This document shows positions 50,990-60,475 of a stretch of 64,000 nucleotides of DNA, in pieces (position 1 is the stretch's first letter; each line of letters begins with the position of its first letter). Position numbers and translations under genes: made by a program. The notes beneath the pieces are model-generated. The model ran no database searches and was not told the origin of the DNA. It saw nothing but the letters and a program-made list of their open reading frames with translations. The stretch comes from Streptomyces tuirus. Its GTDB lineage: Bacteria; Actinomycetota; Actinomycetes; Streptomycetales; Streptomycetaceae. The DNA lies in the NCBI RefSeq assembly GCF_014701095.1, contig NZ_AP023439.1, positions 1,786,001 through 1,850,000 on the forward strand, in the 5' to 3' direction.

Positions 50990-51432
50990 CTGCCGGTCGG
51001 AGTAGGGCCGTCGGTCATGGCCTCGGGGGCGAGGACCAGGGGGGTGTGGTCGGCGGGCCGCCGGACGCCGGGGGCGGGGCTGGGGACGCCCTTGACGGTG
51101 CCGTCGGGGTCGAGGAACGCGGGGTCGCCGCCGGGCACCATGCCGAGCTCGCGGGCGCGGCGCTGCAGGGCGTCGGGGGCGGAGTAGGCGTCGATGTCCC
51201 GCTGGAGGGCCTGCTCCTCGTCGGTGAGGTTCTTGGTCCCGCGCTGGAGGTCGTCGAGTTTGAACGCGCCCTCGCTGAGGGCCGAGTTCAGCACCAGGAG
51301 GCAGATGAGACCGCTGCCGAGGAGGAGGACCACGAGCAGGACGAAGGGTGTGCGGGCCGCCTGCCCGGGGCCGGTCGGAAGGAGCCGCGCGAGTCGGGCT
51401 GCCCTCCCCTTCAGTTCGGGTTTGCCGCTCAC
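50986..51432 (-). CDS. ftsL: FtsL-like septum formation initiator
   Basis: 148 aa, bitopic. Cytoplasmic tail, one transmembrane helix (~29-50, PFVLLVVLLLGSGLICLLVL), then a coiled coil (LDDLQRGTKNLTDEEQALQRDIDAY) and a proline-rich end. Probably forms the FtsQ-FtsL complex. Identified by position between rsmH and ftsI and by layout, since FtsL sequences are poorly conserved. Confidence 0.9.
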   Translation of the reverse strand: MSGKPELKGRAARLARLLPTGPGQAARTPFVLLVVLLLGSGLICLLVLNSALSEGAFKLDDLQRGTKNLTDEEQALQRDIDAYSAPDALQRRARELGMVPGGDPAFLDPDGTVKGVPSPAPGVRRPADHTPLVLAPEAMTDGPTPTGR

Positions 51433-51463
51433 GCACGCTCCCTCGGTCCGGCCTGCTCACGCC

Positions 51464-52465
51464 TCACTCGACGTCCTCCCTGATGCGCTGGGCGCCGCGC
51501 AGCCGCGCCGGTGCCGCCCGCCGGTTCTCGGCGATCTCCTCTTCGGTGGGGAGTTCGGCACCGCGCGTGAGGAGCTTGAGCCGCGGCTGGTAGCGCTCGG
51601 GGACGACGGGCAGCCCGGCCGGCGCGGTGGTGGCGGCGCCCGCAGCGAAGACCTGCTTGACCAGCCGGTCCTCCAGCGAGTGGTACGACAGCACGGCGAT
51701 CCGTCCGCCCACGTCGAGTGCCTTCACGGCGGCGGGGATCGCCCGCTCCAGGACGGAGAGCTCGCCGTTGACCTCGATGCGCAGGGCCTGGAAGGTGCGC
51801 TTGGCCGGGTTGCCGCCGGTGCGCTTGGCGGCCTGCGGAAGCGCGTCCCGGATCAGTTCGACGAGCCGCGCGCTGTTGCTGAACGGCTCCTTCTCCCGCT
51901 CCCGCACGATGGCGCTCACGATCCGCTTGGCCTGCTTCTCCTCGCCGTAGGCCCGCAGGATGCGCACGAGTTCGCCCGGCGGGTAGGTGTTGAGGACCTC
52001 GGCGGCGCTGACACCGGTCGTCTGGTCCATGCGCATGTCGAGCGGGGCGTCCTGGGCGTAGGCGAAGCCGCGGTCGGCCTCGTCGAGCTGCATGGAGGAG
52101 ACGCCCAGGTCGAACAGGACGCCCTGCACGCGCGCGATGCCGAGCCGGTGCAGCACCTCGGGGAGCTCGTCGTAGACGGCGTGGACGAGGGTGGCGCGCT
52201 CGCCGTAGGGGGCGAGGCGCTCGCCGGACAGGCGCAGGGCCTCCTTGTCGCGGTCGAGGGCGACGAGGCGGACGTCGGGGAACCGCTCCAGGAGCGCCTC
52301 GCTGTGGCCGCCGAGGCCGAGGGTGCAGTCGACGACCACGGCGTCCGGGCCCTCCAGGGCGGGTGCCAGCAGATCCAGGCACCGCTGGAGCATCACCGGG
52401 ACGTGTCGACTCTCTCCCTCCCGTCGCCCGCCACCACCCTCATTCGAATGCGCTTCGCGCCCCAT
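51464..52465 (-). CDS. rsmH: RsmH, 16S rRNA m4C1402 methyltransferase
   Basis: 333 aa. SAM-dependent N4-methylation of C1402 in 16S rRNA. SAM-binding motif [17 protein letters not shown], then [22 protein letters not shown] and the active-site [13 protein letters not shown]. Formerly MraW. ATG start. First gene of the dcw cluster after its promoter; no mraZ precedes it. Confidence 0.96.
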   Translation of the reverse strand: MGREAHSNEGGGGRREGESRHVPVMLQRCLDLLAPALEGPDAVVVDCTLGLGGHSEALLERFPDVRLVALDRDKEALRLSGERLAPYGERATLVHAVYDELPEVLHRLGIARVQGVLFDLGVSSMQLDEADRGFAYAQDAPLDMRMDQTTGVSAAEVLNTYPPGELVRILRAYGEEKQAKRIVSAIVREREKEPFSNSARLVELIRDALPQAAKRTGGNPAKRTFQALRIEVNGELSVLERAIPAAVKALDVGGRIAVLSYHSLEDRLVKQVFAAGAATTAPAGLPVVPERYQPRLKLLTRGAELPTEEEIAENRRAAPARLRGAQRIREDVE

Positions 52466-52687
52466 CGATCCCGGGCCCTCTCAGATCCGGCGCGGCCATG
52501 CGCACCGCCGGGTCACCGCCCGCTCGTGGACATGGGGCCTGCCGGCGCCGGAAGCGTCAGCCGACCGGGAGCGGGAGGAGGCCGAGCCGTACGTACGCGC
52601 CGCGCACGCGGGGAGATCACCGGTCGTCGCCGGGGTCTCCGAAGAACATCTGTCCAGCGGGGAGAGTCTCGCCTCCCGCTTCGCGTC

Positions 52688-52715
52688 ACTTTAGTCCACC
52701 CTGTCGCCCGGTCAA
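52688..52715 (-). promoter_or_regulatory. dcw cluster (rsmH) promoter
   Basis: Minus strand: -35 TTGACC and -10 TAAAGT with a 16-bp spacer, close to the housekeeping HrdB pattern. Start would be near 52680, leaving a long leader before rsmH. Confidence 0.65.
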
Positions 52716-52844
52716 TCAACCGGCCTGCGCGTCGCCGCCGCTCGCCCAGAGCCCGGGTCATCGCCCTTGTGGGTTACCTCACACGCCTCGTCCGGCGGCA
52801 TTCTTTGTTCACTTCCACAGGAGGCCTGGACGGGGTGTGACCAG

Positions 52845-52850
52845 TAACGT
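52845..52850 (+). promoter_or_regulatory. -10 box (TAACGT) of the carbonic anhydrase gene, probably leaderless
   Basis: TAACGT lies 7 bases before the ATG at 52858, and no ribosome-binding site stands in front of the ATG. -35 not seen. Confidence 0.4.
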
Positions 52851-52857
52851 CATACCT

Positions 52858-53409
52858 ATGACGACTTCTGCATCGGTTCCCACAGGTTCGGAGAGCGCCA
52901 TAACGGCCGGCGACACGGTCACCGAGCGTCTCGTGGCGGCGAACGCCCGGTACGCCGAGGCCTTCACCGACCCGGGGATGGACGCCCGGCCCGTGCTGCA
53001 CGTCGCCGTCGTGGCCTGCATGGACGCCCGTCTCGACCTGCACGCGGCGCTCGGGCTCGAGCTCGGCGACTGCCACACGATCCGCAACGCGGGCGGCGTC
53101 GTCACCGACGACGTGATCCGCTCCCTCACCATCAGCCAGCGCAAGCTGGGCACCCGCAGCGTGGTGCTCATCCACCACACCGGCTGCGGCCTGGAGAGCC
53201 TCACCGAGGACTTCCGCAACGAGCTGGAGGCCGAGGTCGGCCAGCGCCCCGCGTGGGCCGTGGAGTCCTTCAAGGACGTCGACCAGGACGTGCGGCAGTC
53301 GATGCAGCGGGTGCGCACCTCGCCGTTCGTGCCGCACACCGACGACGTGCGCGGATTCGTGTTCGACGTGCACACCGGCCTGCTGCGGGAAGTCGACCCG
53401 GCCTCCTGA
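52858..53409 (+). CDS. Beta-carbonic anhydrase
   Basis: 183 aa. Interconverts CO2 and bicarbonate. Zinc ligands Cys54 (in ACMDAR), His107 and Cys110 (in HHTGCG); Asp56 and Arg58 form the family dyad. It belongs to the short beta class (about 165-185 aa). The ATG follows a -10 box directly; the open frame extends much further upstream but without other support. Confidence 0.93.
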   Translation: MTTSASVPTGSESAITAGDTVTERLVAANARYAEAFTDPGMDARPVLHVAVVACMDARLDLHAALGLELGDCHTIRNAGGVVTDDVIRSLTISQRKLGTRSVVLIHHTGCGLESLTEDFRNELEAEVGQRPAWAVESFKDVDQDVRQSMQRVRTSPFVPHTDDVRGFVFDVHTGLLREVDPAS

Positions 53410-53712
53410 TCCCGGCCCGCCGACCTGGGCGCCACGGGCGGCGCACCCCGGAAGGCCACCTGCTGCAGCTGTCGAAACCCTGTCAGCCACGTGTTCGAAT
53501 GGCTGCAAGACCGACATATCGCGGCCAGTTGTCCACAGTCGAGTGACACGAAACGGTAACGGCAGCAAGAATGCGGGAGTGACGTCGCGCGGAACTTTCC
53601 ACGCGTGGTGTCCGTGGTTCGGGGTGGGCCGGCCCGCGTCATGCGGCTTCGGCCCTGGAAAATGGGGTATCCCGTGCTCCCTGGGGGCACGGGAAAGGCC
53701 GAGGAGGGCCGG
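53410..53712. other. 303-bp gap before the MoxR operon
   Basis: No gene seen. Contains one TTGTCCACA (53529-53537), which is the actinobacterial DnaA-box sequence, and a small hairpin (TCCCGTGC-N9-GCACGGGA, 53670-53694) 19 bases before the MoxR start. No clear promoter found. Confidence 0.5.
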
Positions 53713-54750
53713 GTGACGACCTATGACGATCGAGCGAGCCTCACTGATCTGACCGCCGTGGTGGAGCGCGTGCGGGAGTCGGTGGAAGGCGTGATCGAGG
53801 GCAAGCCCGAGGTCGTACGGCTCTCGCTGACCGTGCTGCTCGCCGAGGGACATCTGCTGATCGAGGACGTCCCCGGAGTCGGCAAGACGATGCTGGCCAA
53901 GGCGCTGGCGCGGTCCATCGACTGCTCGGTGCGGCGCATCCAGTTCACGCCGGACCTGCTGCCGTCGGACATCACCGGTGTGTCCATCTGGGACCAGCAG
54001 CGCCGCGACTTCGAGTTCAAGCCGGGCGCGATCTTCGCGCAGGTGGTGATCGGCGACGAGATCAACCGCGCCTCACCCAAGACGCAGTCCGCGCTCCTGG
54101 AGTCCATGGAGGAGCGCCAGGTCACCATCGACGGCAAGACTTACGAACTGCCCAGCCCCTTCATGGTGGTGGCGACGCAGAACCCGGTCGAGATGGAGGG
54201 CACCTACCCGCTGCCGGAGGCCCAGCGCGACCGCTTCATGGCCCGGGTGTCGGTCGGCTACCCGAGCGCGGACGCCGAGCTGCAGATGCTGGATGTGCAC
54301 GGCGGCGTCTCGCCCCTGGAGGACCTCCAGCCGGTGGCCCACGCCCACGAGATCCTCAAGCTCGTCGAGGCGGTGCGCGGGGTGCACGTCGCGGAGCCGG
54401 TCAGGCGCTACGTGGTCGACCTGGTCGGCGCGACGCGTACGCACCCCGATCTGAGACTCGGAGCCTCTCCGCGCGCCACGCTGCACCTGCTGCGCGCGGC
54501 GAAGGCGTCCGCGGCCCTGAGCGGCCGGGAGTACGCGCTGCCGGACGACGTGCAGGCCCTCGCCGTCGCGGTCCTGGCCCACCGGCTGCTGCCCACCGCC
54601 CAGGCCCAGCTCAACCGGCGCACCGCCGAGCAGGTCGTCGAGGAGATCCTGCAGCGCACCCCGGTTCCGGCGGCGCAGCAGCAGAGCGGCTTCGGCGGCC
54701 TCGGCCGTACGGCGCCGGCGTATCCGCAGCAGCCGCCGCGGAGGCTGTGA
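53713..54750 (+). CDS. MoxR-family AAA+ ATPase
   Basis: 345 aa. Walker A DVPGVGKTML, Walker B VVIGDEINRA, sensor 1 VVATQNPVEMEG; the lid has the family LPEAQRDRFM. MoxR ATPases act as chaperones, often with a von Willebrand or DUF58 partner. GTG start with GGAGGG upstream. Its stop overlaps the next start, so the three genes form an operon. Confidence 0.95.
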   Translation: MTTYDDRASLTDLTAVVERVRESVEGVIEGKPEVVRLSLTVLLAEGHLLIEDVPGVGKTMLAKALARSIDCSVRRIQFTPDLLPSDITGVSIWDQQRRDFEFKPGAIFAQVVIGDEINRASPKTQSALLESMEERQVTIDGKTYELPSPFMVVATQNPVEMEGTYPLPEAQRDRFMARVSVGYPSADAELQMLDVHGGVSPLEDLQPVAHAHEILKLVEAVRGVHVAEPVRRYVVDLVGATRTHPDLRLGASPRATLHLLRAAKASAALSGREYALPDDVQALAVAVLAHRLLPTAQAQLNRRTAEQVVEEILQRTPVPAAQQQSGFGGLGRTAPAYPQQPPRRL

Positions 54751-56111
54751 TGACCACCGCGGGGGCGGGGCAGGCGGAGGCCGACCGGGGCGGCAAGGGC
54801 GGCATCCGCACCGCCCTGGCCGGTCTGACCACCCGCGGACGCTCCTTCCTGGCCGCCGGCGTCGCGGCCGCGATCTGCAGTTACGTGCTCGGCCAGAGCG
54901 ACCTGCTCCGCGTGGGACTGCTGCTGGCGGTGCTGCCGCTGGTGTGCGCCGGGGTGCTGTACCGCACGCGCTACCGGGTCGCGGGCAGCCGCCGGCTCTC
55001 CCCCGCGCGCGTGCCCGCCGGCAGCGAGGCCCGGGTCCATCTGCGGATGGACAACGTCTCGCGGCTGCCCACGGGCCTGCTGATGCTCCAGGACCGGGTG
55101 CCCTACGTGCTCGGCCCCCGGCCGCGTTTCGTGCTCGACCGGGTGGAGGCGGGCGGCCGGCGCGAGGTGTCCTACCGGGTGCGTTCCGACCTGCGCGGCC
55201 GCTACCCGCTGGGGCCGCTCCAGCTGCGCCTGACCGACCCGTTCGGCATGTGCGAGCTGACCCGCTCCTTCTCGACGTACGACACCCTCACGGTCATCCC
55301 GCGCGTGGAGCCGCTGGCGCCGGTGCGCCTGAGCGGCGAGGCGAAGGGATACGGCGACGGACGGCAGCGTTCACTCGCCCTGGCCGGCGAGGACGACGTC
55401 ATCCCGCGCGGCTACCGCCACGGCGACGACCTGCGCCGTGTGCACTGGCGCTCCACGGCCCGCTACGGCGAGCTGATGGTGCGCCGCGAGGAGCAGCCGC
55501 AGCGCGCCCGCTGCACGGTGCTGCTGGACACCCGCGGCATCGCCTACGAGGGCGCGGGACCCGATTCGGCCTTCGAGTGGGCCGTGTCCGGCGCCGCGTC
55601 CGTGCTGGTCCACATGCTCGAACGGGGCTACTCGGTGCGGCTGTTGACGGACACCGGCAACGCGGTGCCCGGCGAGGGCGGTGACGGCTTCGCCGGCGCG
55701 AGCCAGGAGTCGGCGGACGCCGCCGGACTGATGATGGACACCCTCGCGGTGATCGACCACTCCGACGGCGCGGGCCTGTCCCGGGCCTACGACGTCCTGC
55801 GCGGCGGGAACGAGGGGCTGCTGGTGGCCTTCCTCGGCGACCTGGACGAGGACCAGGCGGCCGTGCTGGGCCGGATGCGGCAACGCAGCCCGGGCGCGGT
55901 CGCCTTCGTGCTGGACAGCGAGACCTGGGTGCGGGAACCGAGCGACGTGCCCCGCCCGTTGGACGGGAGCGGGGAGCGGTTGCGCATGCTGCGCGAGGCG
56001 GGGTGGACGGCCCTGCGCGTGCCGCGGGGCGCCGCCATGGACGAGCTGTGGCGGCAGGCCGACCGGGAGCGCAGGGGCGTGCCCGCGGCGAGCGGCGGGG
56101 AGGGACCGTGA
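54747..56111 (+). CDS. DUF58 protein, partner of MoxR
   Basis: 454 aa. Two hydrophobic segments (~33-50 and 53-70), then a beta-rich region and the DUF58 signature YRHGDDLRRVHWRSTAR near residue 230, followed by a vWA-like fold. GTG overlaps the MoxR stop (GTGA). Presumed membrane-bound partner that the MoxR ATPase remodels. Confidence 0.92.
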   Translation: MMTTAGAGQAEADRGGKGGIRTALAGLTTRGRSFLAAGVAAAICSYVLGQSDLLRVGLLLAVLPLVCAGVLYRTRYRVAGSRRLSPARVPAGSEARVHLRMDNVSRLPTGLLMLQDRVPYVLGPRPRFVLDRVEAGGRREVSYRVRSDLRGRYPLGPLQLRLTDPFGMCELTRSFSTYDTLTVIPRVEPLAPVRLSGEAKGYGDGRQRSLALAGEDDVIPRGYRHGDDLRRVHWRSTARYGELMVRREEQPQRARCTVLLDTRGIAYEGAGPDSAFEWAVSGAASVLVHMLERGYSVRLLTDTGNAVPGEGGDGFAGASQESADAAGLMMDTLAVIDHSDGAGLSRAYDVLRGGNEGLLVAFLGDLDEDQAAVLGRMRQRSPGAVAFVLDSETWVREPSDVPRPLDGSGERLRMLREAGWTALRVPRGAAMDELWRQADRERRGVPAASGGEGP

Positions 56112-58504
56112 TGAGCGGGCGGGTTCGACTGACGCTGGGCGCCTGGGCGGCCACGCTGATGGCCGCGTGCGCCCTGCTGCCCCTGGTCAGGCCGGCCACC
56201 TGGATCGTGCAGGCGGCCTTCCTGCTGGCCCTGCAGTCGGGCGTCGGGGTCGCCGCCCGCAGGGTGCCGCTGGCCCGGCCGCTGACGGTGGCGGCGCAGG
56301 CCGTGGTCACGGTCGCGCTGCTGACCTTCGTCTTCGCCCGCGAGCAGGCCCTGGCCGGGCTGATCCCGGGGCCGCGGGCCATCGACCGCTTCGGGCTGCT
56401 GCTCCAGCAGGGCGGGGACGACATCGCGCGGTACGCGATCCCGGCGCCCCTGGAGTCCGACGGCATCCGGCTGATGCTCATCGGCGGGGTCCTGATCATC
56501 GGGCTGCTGGTGGACACCCTCGCGGTGACCTTCCGCAGCGCCGCTCCGGCCGGGCTGCCCCTGCTCGCGCTGTACTCGGTGGCCGCGGGGCTGTCCGACG
56601 GCGGCGCGGACTGGCTGTGGTTCCTGGTGGCGGCGGCCGGTTATCTGATGCTGCTCCTGGCCGAGGGGCGGGACCGGCTCTCGCAGTGGGGCCGGGTCTT
56701 CGGCGGTGCCCCGCGCACGGGCGGCGGGGAGCAGAGCGGGGCGGTCGCCCCGATCCGCACCGGCCGGCGCATCGGTGTGCTCGCGCTGGGCATCGCCCTG
56801 GTGGTGCCGCTCGGCCTGCCCGCGATGAACGGCGGTCTGCTGGACTCCGTGGGGCCGGGCGCGGGCGGTGGCCCGGGCGGCGGGGGCACGATCTCCGCCG
56901 TGAACCCCCTGGTGTCGCTGCGCGACAGTCTGAACGCGGACGAGGACCAGCAGGTCCTGTCCGTGCGGACCAAGATGGAAGACGTCTCGGACCTGTATCT
57001 GCGGATCGTGTCCCTGGACGACTTCGACGGCACCACGTGGAAGCCGTCCCGGCGGTCCATCACCGCCGTCCCCGACGGCACCTTCCCGGACCCGGTCGGC
57101 CTCAGCCCGGACGTCAAGCGCACGGAAGTCGACACCACGATCTCGGCGGCCGACTGGTACGCCCAGGACTGGCTCCCCATGCCGTACCCGCCGAGCGGCG
57201 TGCGCATCAGCGGCAACTGGCGGTACGAGCCGCAGGGCATGACGCTGGTCGGCGACCACGGGCAGAACACGCGCGGCCTGACGTACCAGGTCAAGAGCCT
57301 GGACGTGCGGCCGACGGCGGATCAGCTCGCCTCGGCGGGGCCGCCGCCCGCGGACGTCGAGCGCGACTTCACCGAGCTGCCCGACTCGCTGCCGTCGGTG
57401 GTGGGCCGGACCGCCCGCAAGGTCACCGCGGGCGCCGCCGACCCGTACGACCAGGCGGTCAAGCTGCAGGACTTCTTCGCCGTGAGCGGCGGCTTCGAGT
57501 ACGACACGCAGGTGCAGGTCGGCAGCGGCTCGCAGGCCATCGCCCGCTTCCTGGAGGACAAGCAGGGCTTCTGTGTGCACTTCTCCTTCGCGATGGCGGC
57601 GATGGCCCGCTCCCTGGGCATACCGGCCCGGGTCGCGGTGGGCTTCGCGCCCGGTTCCCCGCAGGCGGACGGCTCGGTGTCGGTGGGGCTGCGGGACGCG
57701 CACGCCTGGCCCGAGCTGTACTTCGAGGGCGTGGGCTGGACCCGTTTCGAGCCCACGCCGAACCGCGGCTCGATCCCGTCGTACACCCTGCCCGACAATC
57801 CCGACAGCTCGGCGCCCGACCAGGCGCGTCCGTCCCAGTCGGCGTCCACCGCGCCCTCCGCGGCGCCCTCGGCGAGCGAGAGCTGCACGCCGGAGCAGAA
57901 GAAGCTGGACGGCGGCTGCGCGAGCGAGTCGCCCCAGGCGGCGCTGCCCACGGACGACGACGGTCCGAAGTGGTACGCGTTCCTGGTGTGGGCCCTGGCC
58001 GGTCTGGCCGTCCTGGTCCTCCCCCTGGCACCGATGCTGTGGCGGCTGCGGACGCGCACGGCCCGGCTCGGGGCGCACGGCCGCGGCGAGGCGGACGCGG
58101 CACCGCACACGCTGGCCGTCTGGCAGGAGCTGACCGACACCGCCTGGGACTACGGCATCACGCCGGACGAGTCGCAGACTCCGCGCAAGGCGGCCGCCCG
58201 AATCGTCCGCCTCGGCGACCTGGACGCGACGGCGGCGGCCGCGGTGCACCGGGTGGCGAACGCGGTCGAGCAGGTCCTGTACGCACCGCACCCCCGCCCC
58301 GTGGCGGGCCTCACGGAGGACGTCCGCCGTGCGACGGCGGGCCTCGGCGCCGCGGCCGGCCGCGCGGCAAGGCTCCGCGCGCTGCTGGCCCCCCGCTCCA
58401 CCGTGCGGGTGGTGTGGTCGGCGTCGGCCTGGTGGACGAGGGTCCGGGAACGGGCGGCGGCGCTGCGGCCGACGTGGCGGAAGGCGTCGGGTCAGCAGGG
58501 CTGA
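56111..58504 (+). CDS. TgpA-type membrane transglutaminase-like protein
   Basis: 797 aa. N-terminal half has about five or six transmembrane segments (TLGAWAATLMAACALLPLV onward), then an outside transglutaminase-like domain with the catalytic Cys488 in QGFCVHFSFAMA and His531 in RDAHAWPELY, and an Asp/Glu in WTRFEPTP. One more helix (~620-640, YAFLVWALAGLAVLVLPLAPML) returns to a cytoplasmic DUF4129 region. Starts at ATG (GTG three bases earlier also possible) overlapping the DUF58 stop. Completes the MoxR-DUF58-TgpA set, linked to cell-envelope function in other bacteria. Confidence 0.93.
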   Translation: MSGRVRLTLGAWAATLMAACALLPLVRPATWIVQAAFLLALQSGVGVAARRVPLARPLTVAAQAVVTVALLTFVFAREQALAGLIPGPRAIDRFGLLLQQGGDDIARYAIPAPLESDGIRLMLIGGVLIIGLLVDTLAVTFRSAAPAGLPLLALYSVAAGLSDGGADWLWFLVAAAGYLMLLLAEGRDRLSQWGRVFGGAPRTGGGEQSGAVAPIRTGRRIGVLALGIALVVPLGLPAMNGGLLDSVGPGAGGGPGGGGTISAVNPLVSLRDSLNADEDQQVLSVRTKMEDVSDLYLRIVSLDDFDGTTWKPSRRSITAVPDGTFPDPVGLSPDVKRTEVDTTISAADWYAQDWLPMPYPPSGVRISGNWRYEPQGMTLVGDHGQNTRGLTYQVKSLDVRPTADQLASAGPPPADVERDFTELPDSLPSVVGRTARKVTAGAADPYDQAVKLQDFFAVSGGFEYDTQVQVGSGSQAIARFLEDKQGFCVHFSFAMAAMARSLGIPARVAVGFAPGSPQADGSVSVGLRDAHAWPELYFEGVGWTRFEPTPNRGSIPSYTLPDNPDSSAPDQARPSQSASTAPSAAPSASESCTPEQKKLDGGCASESPQAALPTDDDGPKWYAFLVWALAGLAVLVLPLAPMLWRLRTRTARLGAHGRGEADAAPHTLAVWQELTDTAWDYGITPDESQTPRKAAARIVRLGDLDATAAAAVHRVANAVEQVLYAPHPRPVAGLTEDVRRATAGLGAAAGRAARLRALLAPRSTVRVVWSASAWWTRVRERAAALRPTWRKASGQQG

Positions 58505-58597
58505 GGGGCGGGGGTGGACGCGGCGGAGGCCGGCCGGTGGTGCGGGTGCACCGGCCGGCCTTGCCGTGTCGGTGCCCGGCGGGGCTGTCCGCGACCT

Positions 58598-58662
58598 AGT
58601 GAACGCATACGTCAGGGGGTGACCACCGATCCGGTGGTCACCCCCTGACGTATGCGTTCACT
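58598..58662. terminator. 31-bp perfect inverted repeat (bidirectional terminator)
   Basis: AGTGAACGCATACGTCAGGG... and its exact complement, 31 bp each, separated by only ATC. Placed at the junction of convergent genes, so most likely the terminator for both; it has no U-tract and is unusually long. Confidence 0.7.
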
Positions 58663-58688
58663 TGGTCCTGGAGAGGCTGCGCGGAGGG

Positions 58689-59087
58689 CTAATGGCCGCC
58701 CTGCTCGTCGCGGCGCTTCTGCCAGCGCTGCTCGATACGGTCCATCACCGAGCGGCGCTGCCGACCCTGCCGGCGAGCCTGGTGGCCCGCGGCACCGCCG
58801 GCCTGTTCGCCAGGCTTGGGGGCCTTGCGCCAGCCGGTCACGGCGAGCACCGCACAGCCCAGCATGACGAGGAAGCCCACGACGCTGAGCCAGACCTGCT
58901 TGGCGACCATTCCAGCCATGAGGAGCGCGATACCTACGAGGAAGCCCGCGACCGCCTGGTAGACCCGTCGCCGGGTGTACGTGCGCAGCCCGCTTCCCTC
59001 AAGCGCTGTCGCGAACTTGGGATCTTCGGCGTACAGCGCTCGCTCCATTTGCTCGAGCATGCGCTGCTCGTGCTCCGAGAGCGGCAC
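58689..59087 (-). CDS. DUF3040 membrane protein
   Basis: 132 aa. LSEHEQRMLEQMERALYAEDPKFA is the DUF3040 signature (residues 3-26). Two transmembrane helices (~46-61 and ~66-85: VWLSVVGFLVMLGCAVLAVTG) and a basic Arg/Gln-rich cytoplasmic tail. Function unknown; common in actinobacteria next to this operon. GTG with GAGGAGG upstream. Confidence 0.9.
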   Translation of the reverse strand: MPLSEHEQRMLEQMERALYAEDPKFATALEGSGLRTYTRRRVYQAVAGFLVGIALLMAGMVAKQVWLSVVGFLVMLGCAVLAVTGWRKAPKPGEQAGGAAGHQARRQGRQRRSVMDRIEQRWQKRRDEQGGH

Positions 59088-59367
59088 GGAGTCCTCCTCA
59101 TCGTGCAGTCGCCGGGGCGACCCGGGGGGTCCCTTCAGGATAGGCAGGGAATCGCCCCCGTGAAACCCGCCCCTCTACGCCAATTGACCAACCGGAACCC
59201 GCCATGGCCGGTCGCGGCTCGCTGAGGCTTCCATTCCCCGGCGGCCGACCCGTCATGCCGGAACGGTCTCCCTCGATCATACGGCGCGCCGCCCCCGTTC
59301 GGGGGGCCTGTGGCGTACTCCATGCCCAGCCAAGGCGCTGATCAGCGGCGGTACCTCACGAAGCGGC

Positions 59368-60174
59368 TCAGGCCTCGACGGCCCCATCGGCCTCGGCGGC
59401 CCCGCCAGTCCCAACCGCCCCACCGGTCTCAGCCAGCACATGCAGCTGCGTGGCCACCGAGTGGAACGCGGGAAGCTCGGCCGCGGCCTCCTCCAGCTTC
59501 AGCAGCGCTTCCAGGGCTCCGGGCTCGGTGTCCACGAGGACGCCGGGCACGAGGTCGGCGAAGACCCGCACGCCGTGCACGGCACCGACGCTCAGGCCCG
59601 CACCCTCGACCAGGCCGGTGAGCTGCTCGGCGGTGAAGCGGCGCGGCACGGGATCACCCGTGCCCCATCGACCGTTCGGGTCGTCGAGCGCATGCCGGGC
59701 CTCCTTGAAGTGCCCGGCGAGGGCGCGGGCCAGCACGGCACCGCCGAGGCCGGCGGCGAGCAGGCTGAGGACGCCCTCCGGGCGCAGGGCCGCCACCGCG
59801 TTGCGGACGCCCTCGGCCGGGTCGTCCACGTACTCCAGGACGCCGTGGCACAGCACCGCGTCGTAGCCACCGCGCTCGGCCACGTCGAAGAGGCCGTGGG
59901 CGTCACCCTGAACGCCCTTGACCCGGTCGGCGACGCCGGCTTCGGCGGCGCGGCGCTCCAGGGCGAACAGCGCGTTGGGGCTCGGGTCGACGACGGTGAC
60001 CCGGTGGCCGAGGCGGGCGACGGGCACCGCGAAGTTGCCACTGCCGCCTCCGGTGTCGAGGACGTCCAGCGACTCCCGACCCGTGGCCTTGACCCGGCGG
60101 TCGAGGGCGTCCTGGAGGACCTCCCAGACCACGGCGGTACGGAGTGCGGCGCGGGGGCGCATCGGGTCCGACAC
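59368..60174 (-). CDS. Class I SAM-dependent methyltransferase
   Basis: 268 aa. SAM motif I LDVLDTGGGSGNFAVPVARLG, the acidic VTVVDPSPNAL and LCHGVLEYVDDP fit a Rossmann methyltransferase of the UbiE type. Small-molecule or lipid substrate unknown. The C-terminal ~25 residues are low-complexity (GGAVGTGGAAEADG). GTG start. Confidence 0.88.
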   Translation of the reverse strand: MSDPMRPRAALRTAVVWEVLQDALDRRVKATGRESLDVLDTGGGSGNFAVPVARLGHRVTVVDPSPNALFALERRAAEAGVADRVKGVQGDAHGLFDVAERGGYDAVLCHGVLEYVDDPAEGVRNAVAALRPEGVLSLLAAGLGGAVLARALAGHFKEARHALDDPNGRWGTGDPVPRRFTAEQLTGLVEGAGLSVGAVHGVRVFADLVPGVLVDTEPGALEALLKLEEAAAELPAFHSVATQLHVLAETGGAVGTGGAAEADGAVEA

Positions 60175-60475
60175 GGCAGTTGACTCCTCGGCGCGGCACC
60201 GCCTCTTGCACGGCGGCGCGAATGGTGCGTCTCCCCCGGGCCCGGCCTCGGGGAGGGAAGACTTCAGGCGTCCCCCACCCTATTGCCTCGGCCGCGGCGT
60301 GCGGATGACCCGGTCCCGGGATACCGCGCGGGTCAGGCGGGCCCCCGGTCCCGGGAACCCCGGCACCGGCAAGCCCCGCGGCTCAGGCCGCCCGGGCCAC
60401 ACCTCAGCCCTCGCCACAGCCCGCGCCACAGCCCGCGCCACAGCCTGCGCCACAGCCTGCGCCTCAGCCCATGCC
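60175..60475. other. 301-bp gap between methyltransferase and SAV_6107-type gene
   Basis: No gene seen. Most of the right half (60402-60485) is a 12-bp tandem repeat array, described separately. Left part (60175-60310) has no promoter I could assign. Confidence 0.55.

Larger units (their letters stand above)
52466..52857. other. 392-bp divergent gap: rsmH leader and promoter, carbonic anhydrase promoter
   Basis: No gene seen. On the minus strand it holds the rsmH promoter at 52688-52715 and a leader of about 215 nt with an imperfect hairpin (GGAGA...CCGG / CCGG...TCTCC, 52612-52640). On the plus strand it ends in the -10 of the carbonic anhydrase gene. Confidence 0.6.

Noticed and set aside
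53529..53537. TTGTCCACA, a DnaA-box sequence
   Set aside because: A single 9-mer is expected about once in every two such windows by chance; no cluster, so not an origin.
59100..59280. Possible tRNA or small RNA upstream of the DUF3040 gene
   Set aside because: A partial match to tRNA-like stems was noted, but there is no TTCGANTC-type T-loop and no CCA-adjacent acceptor stem.
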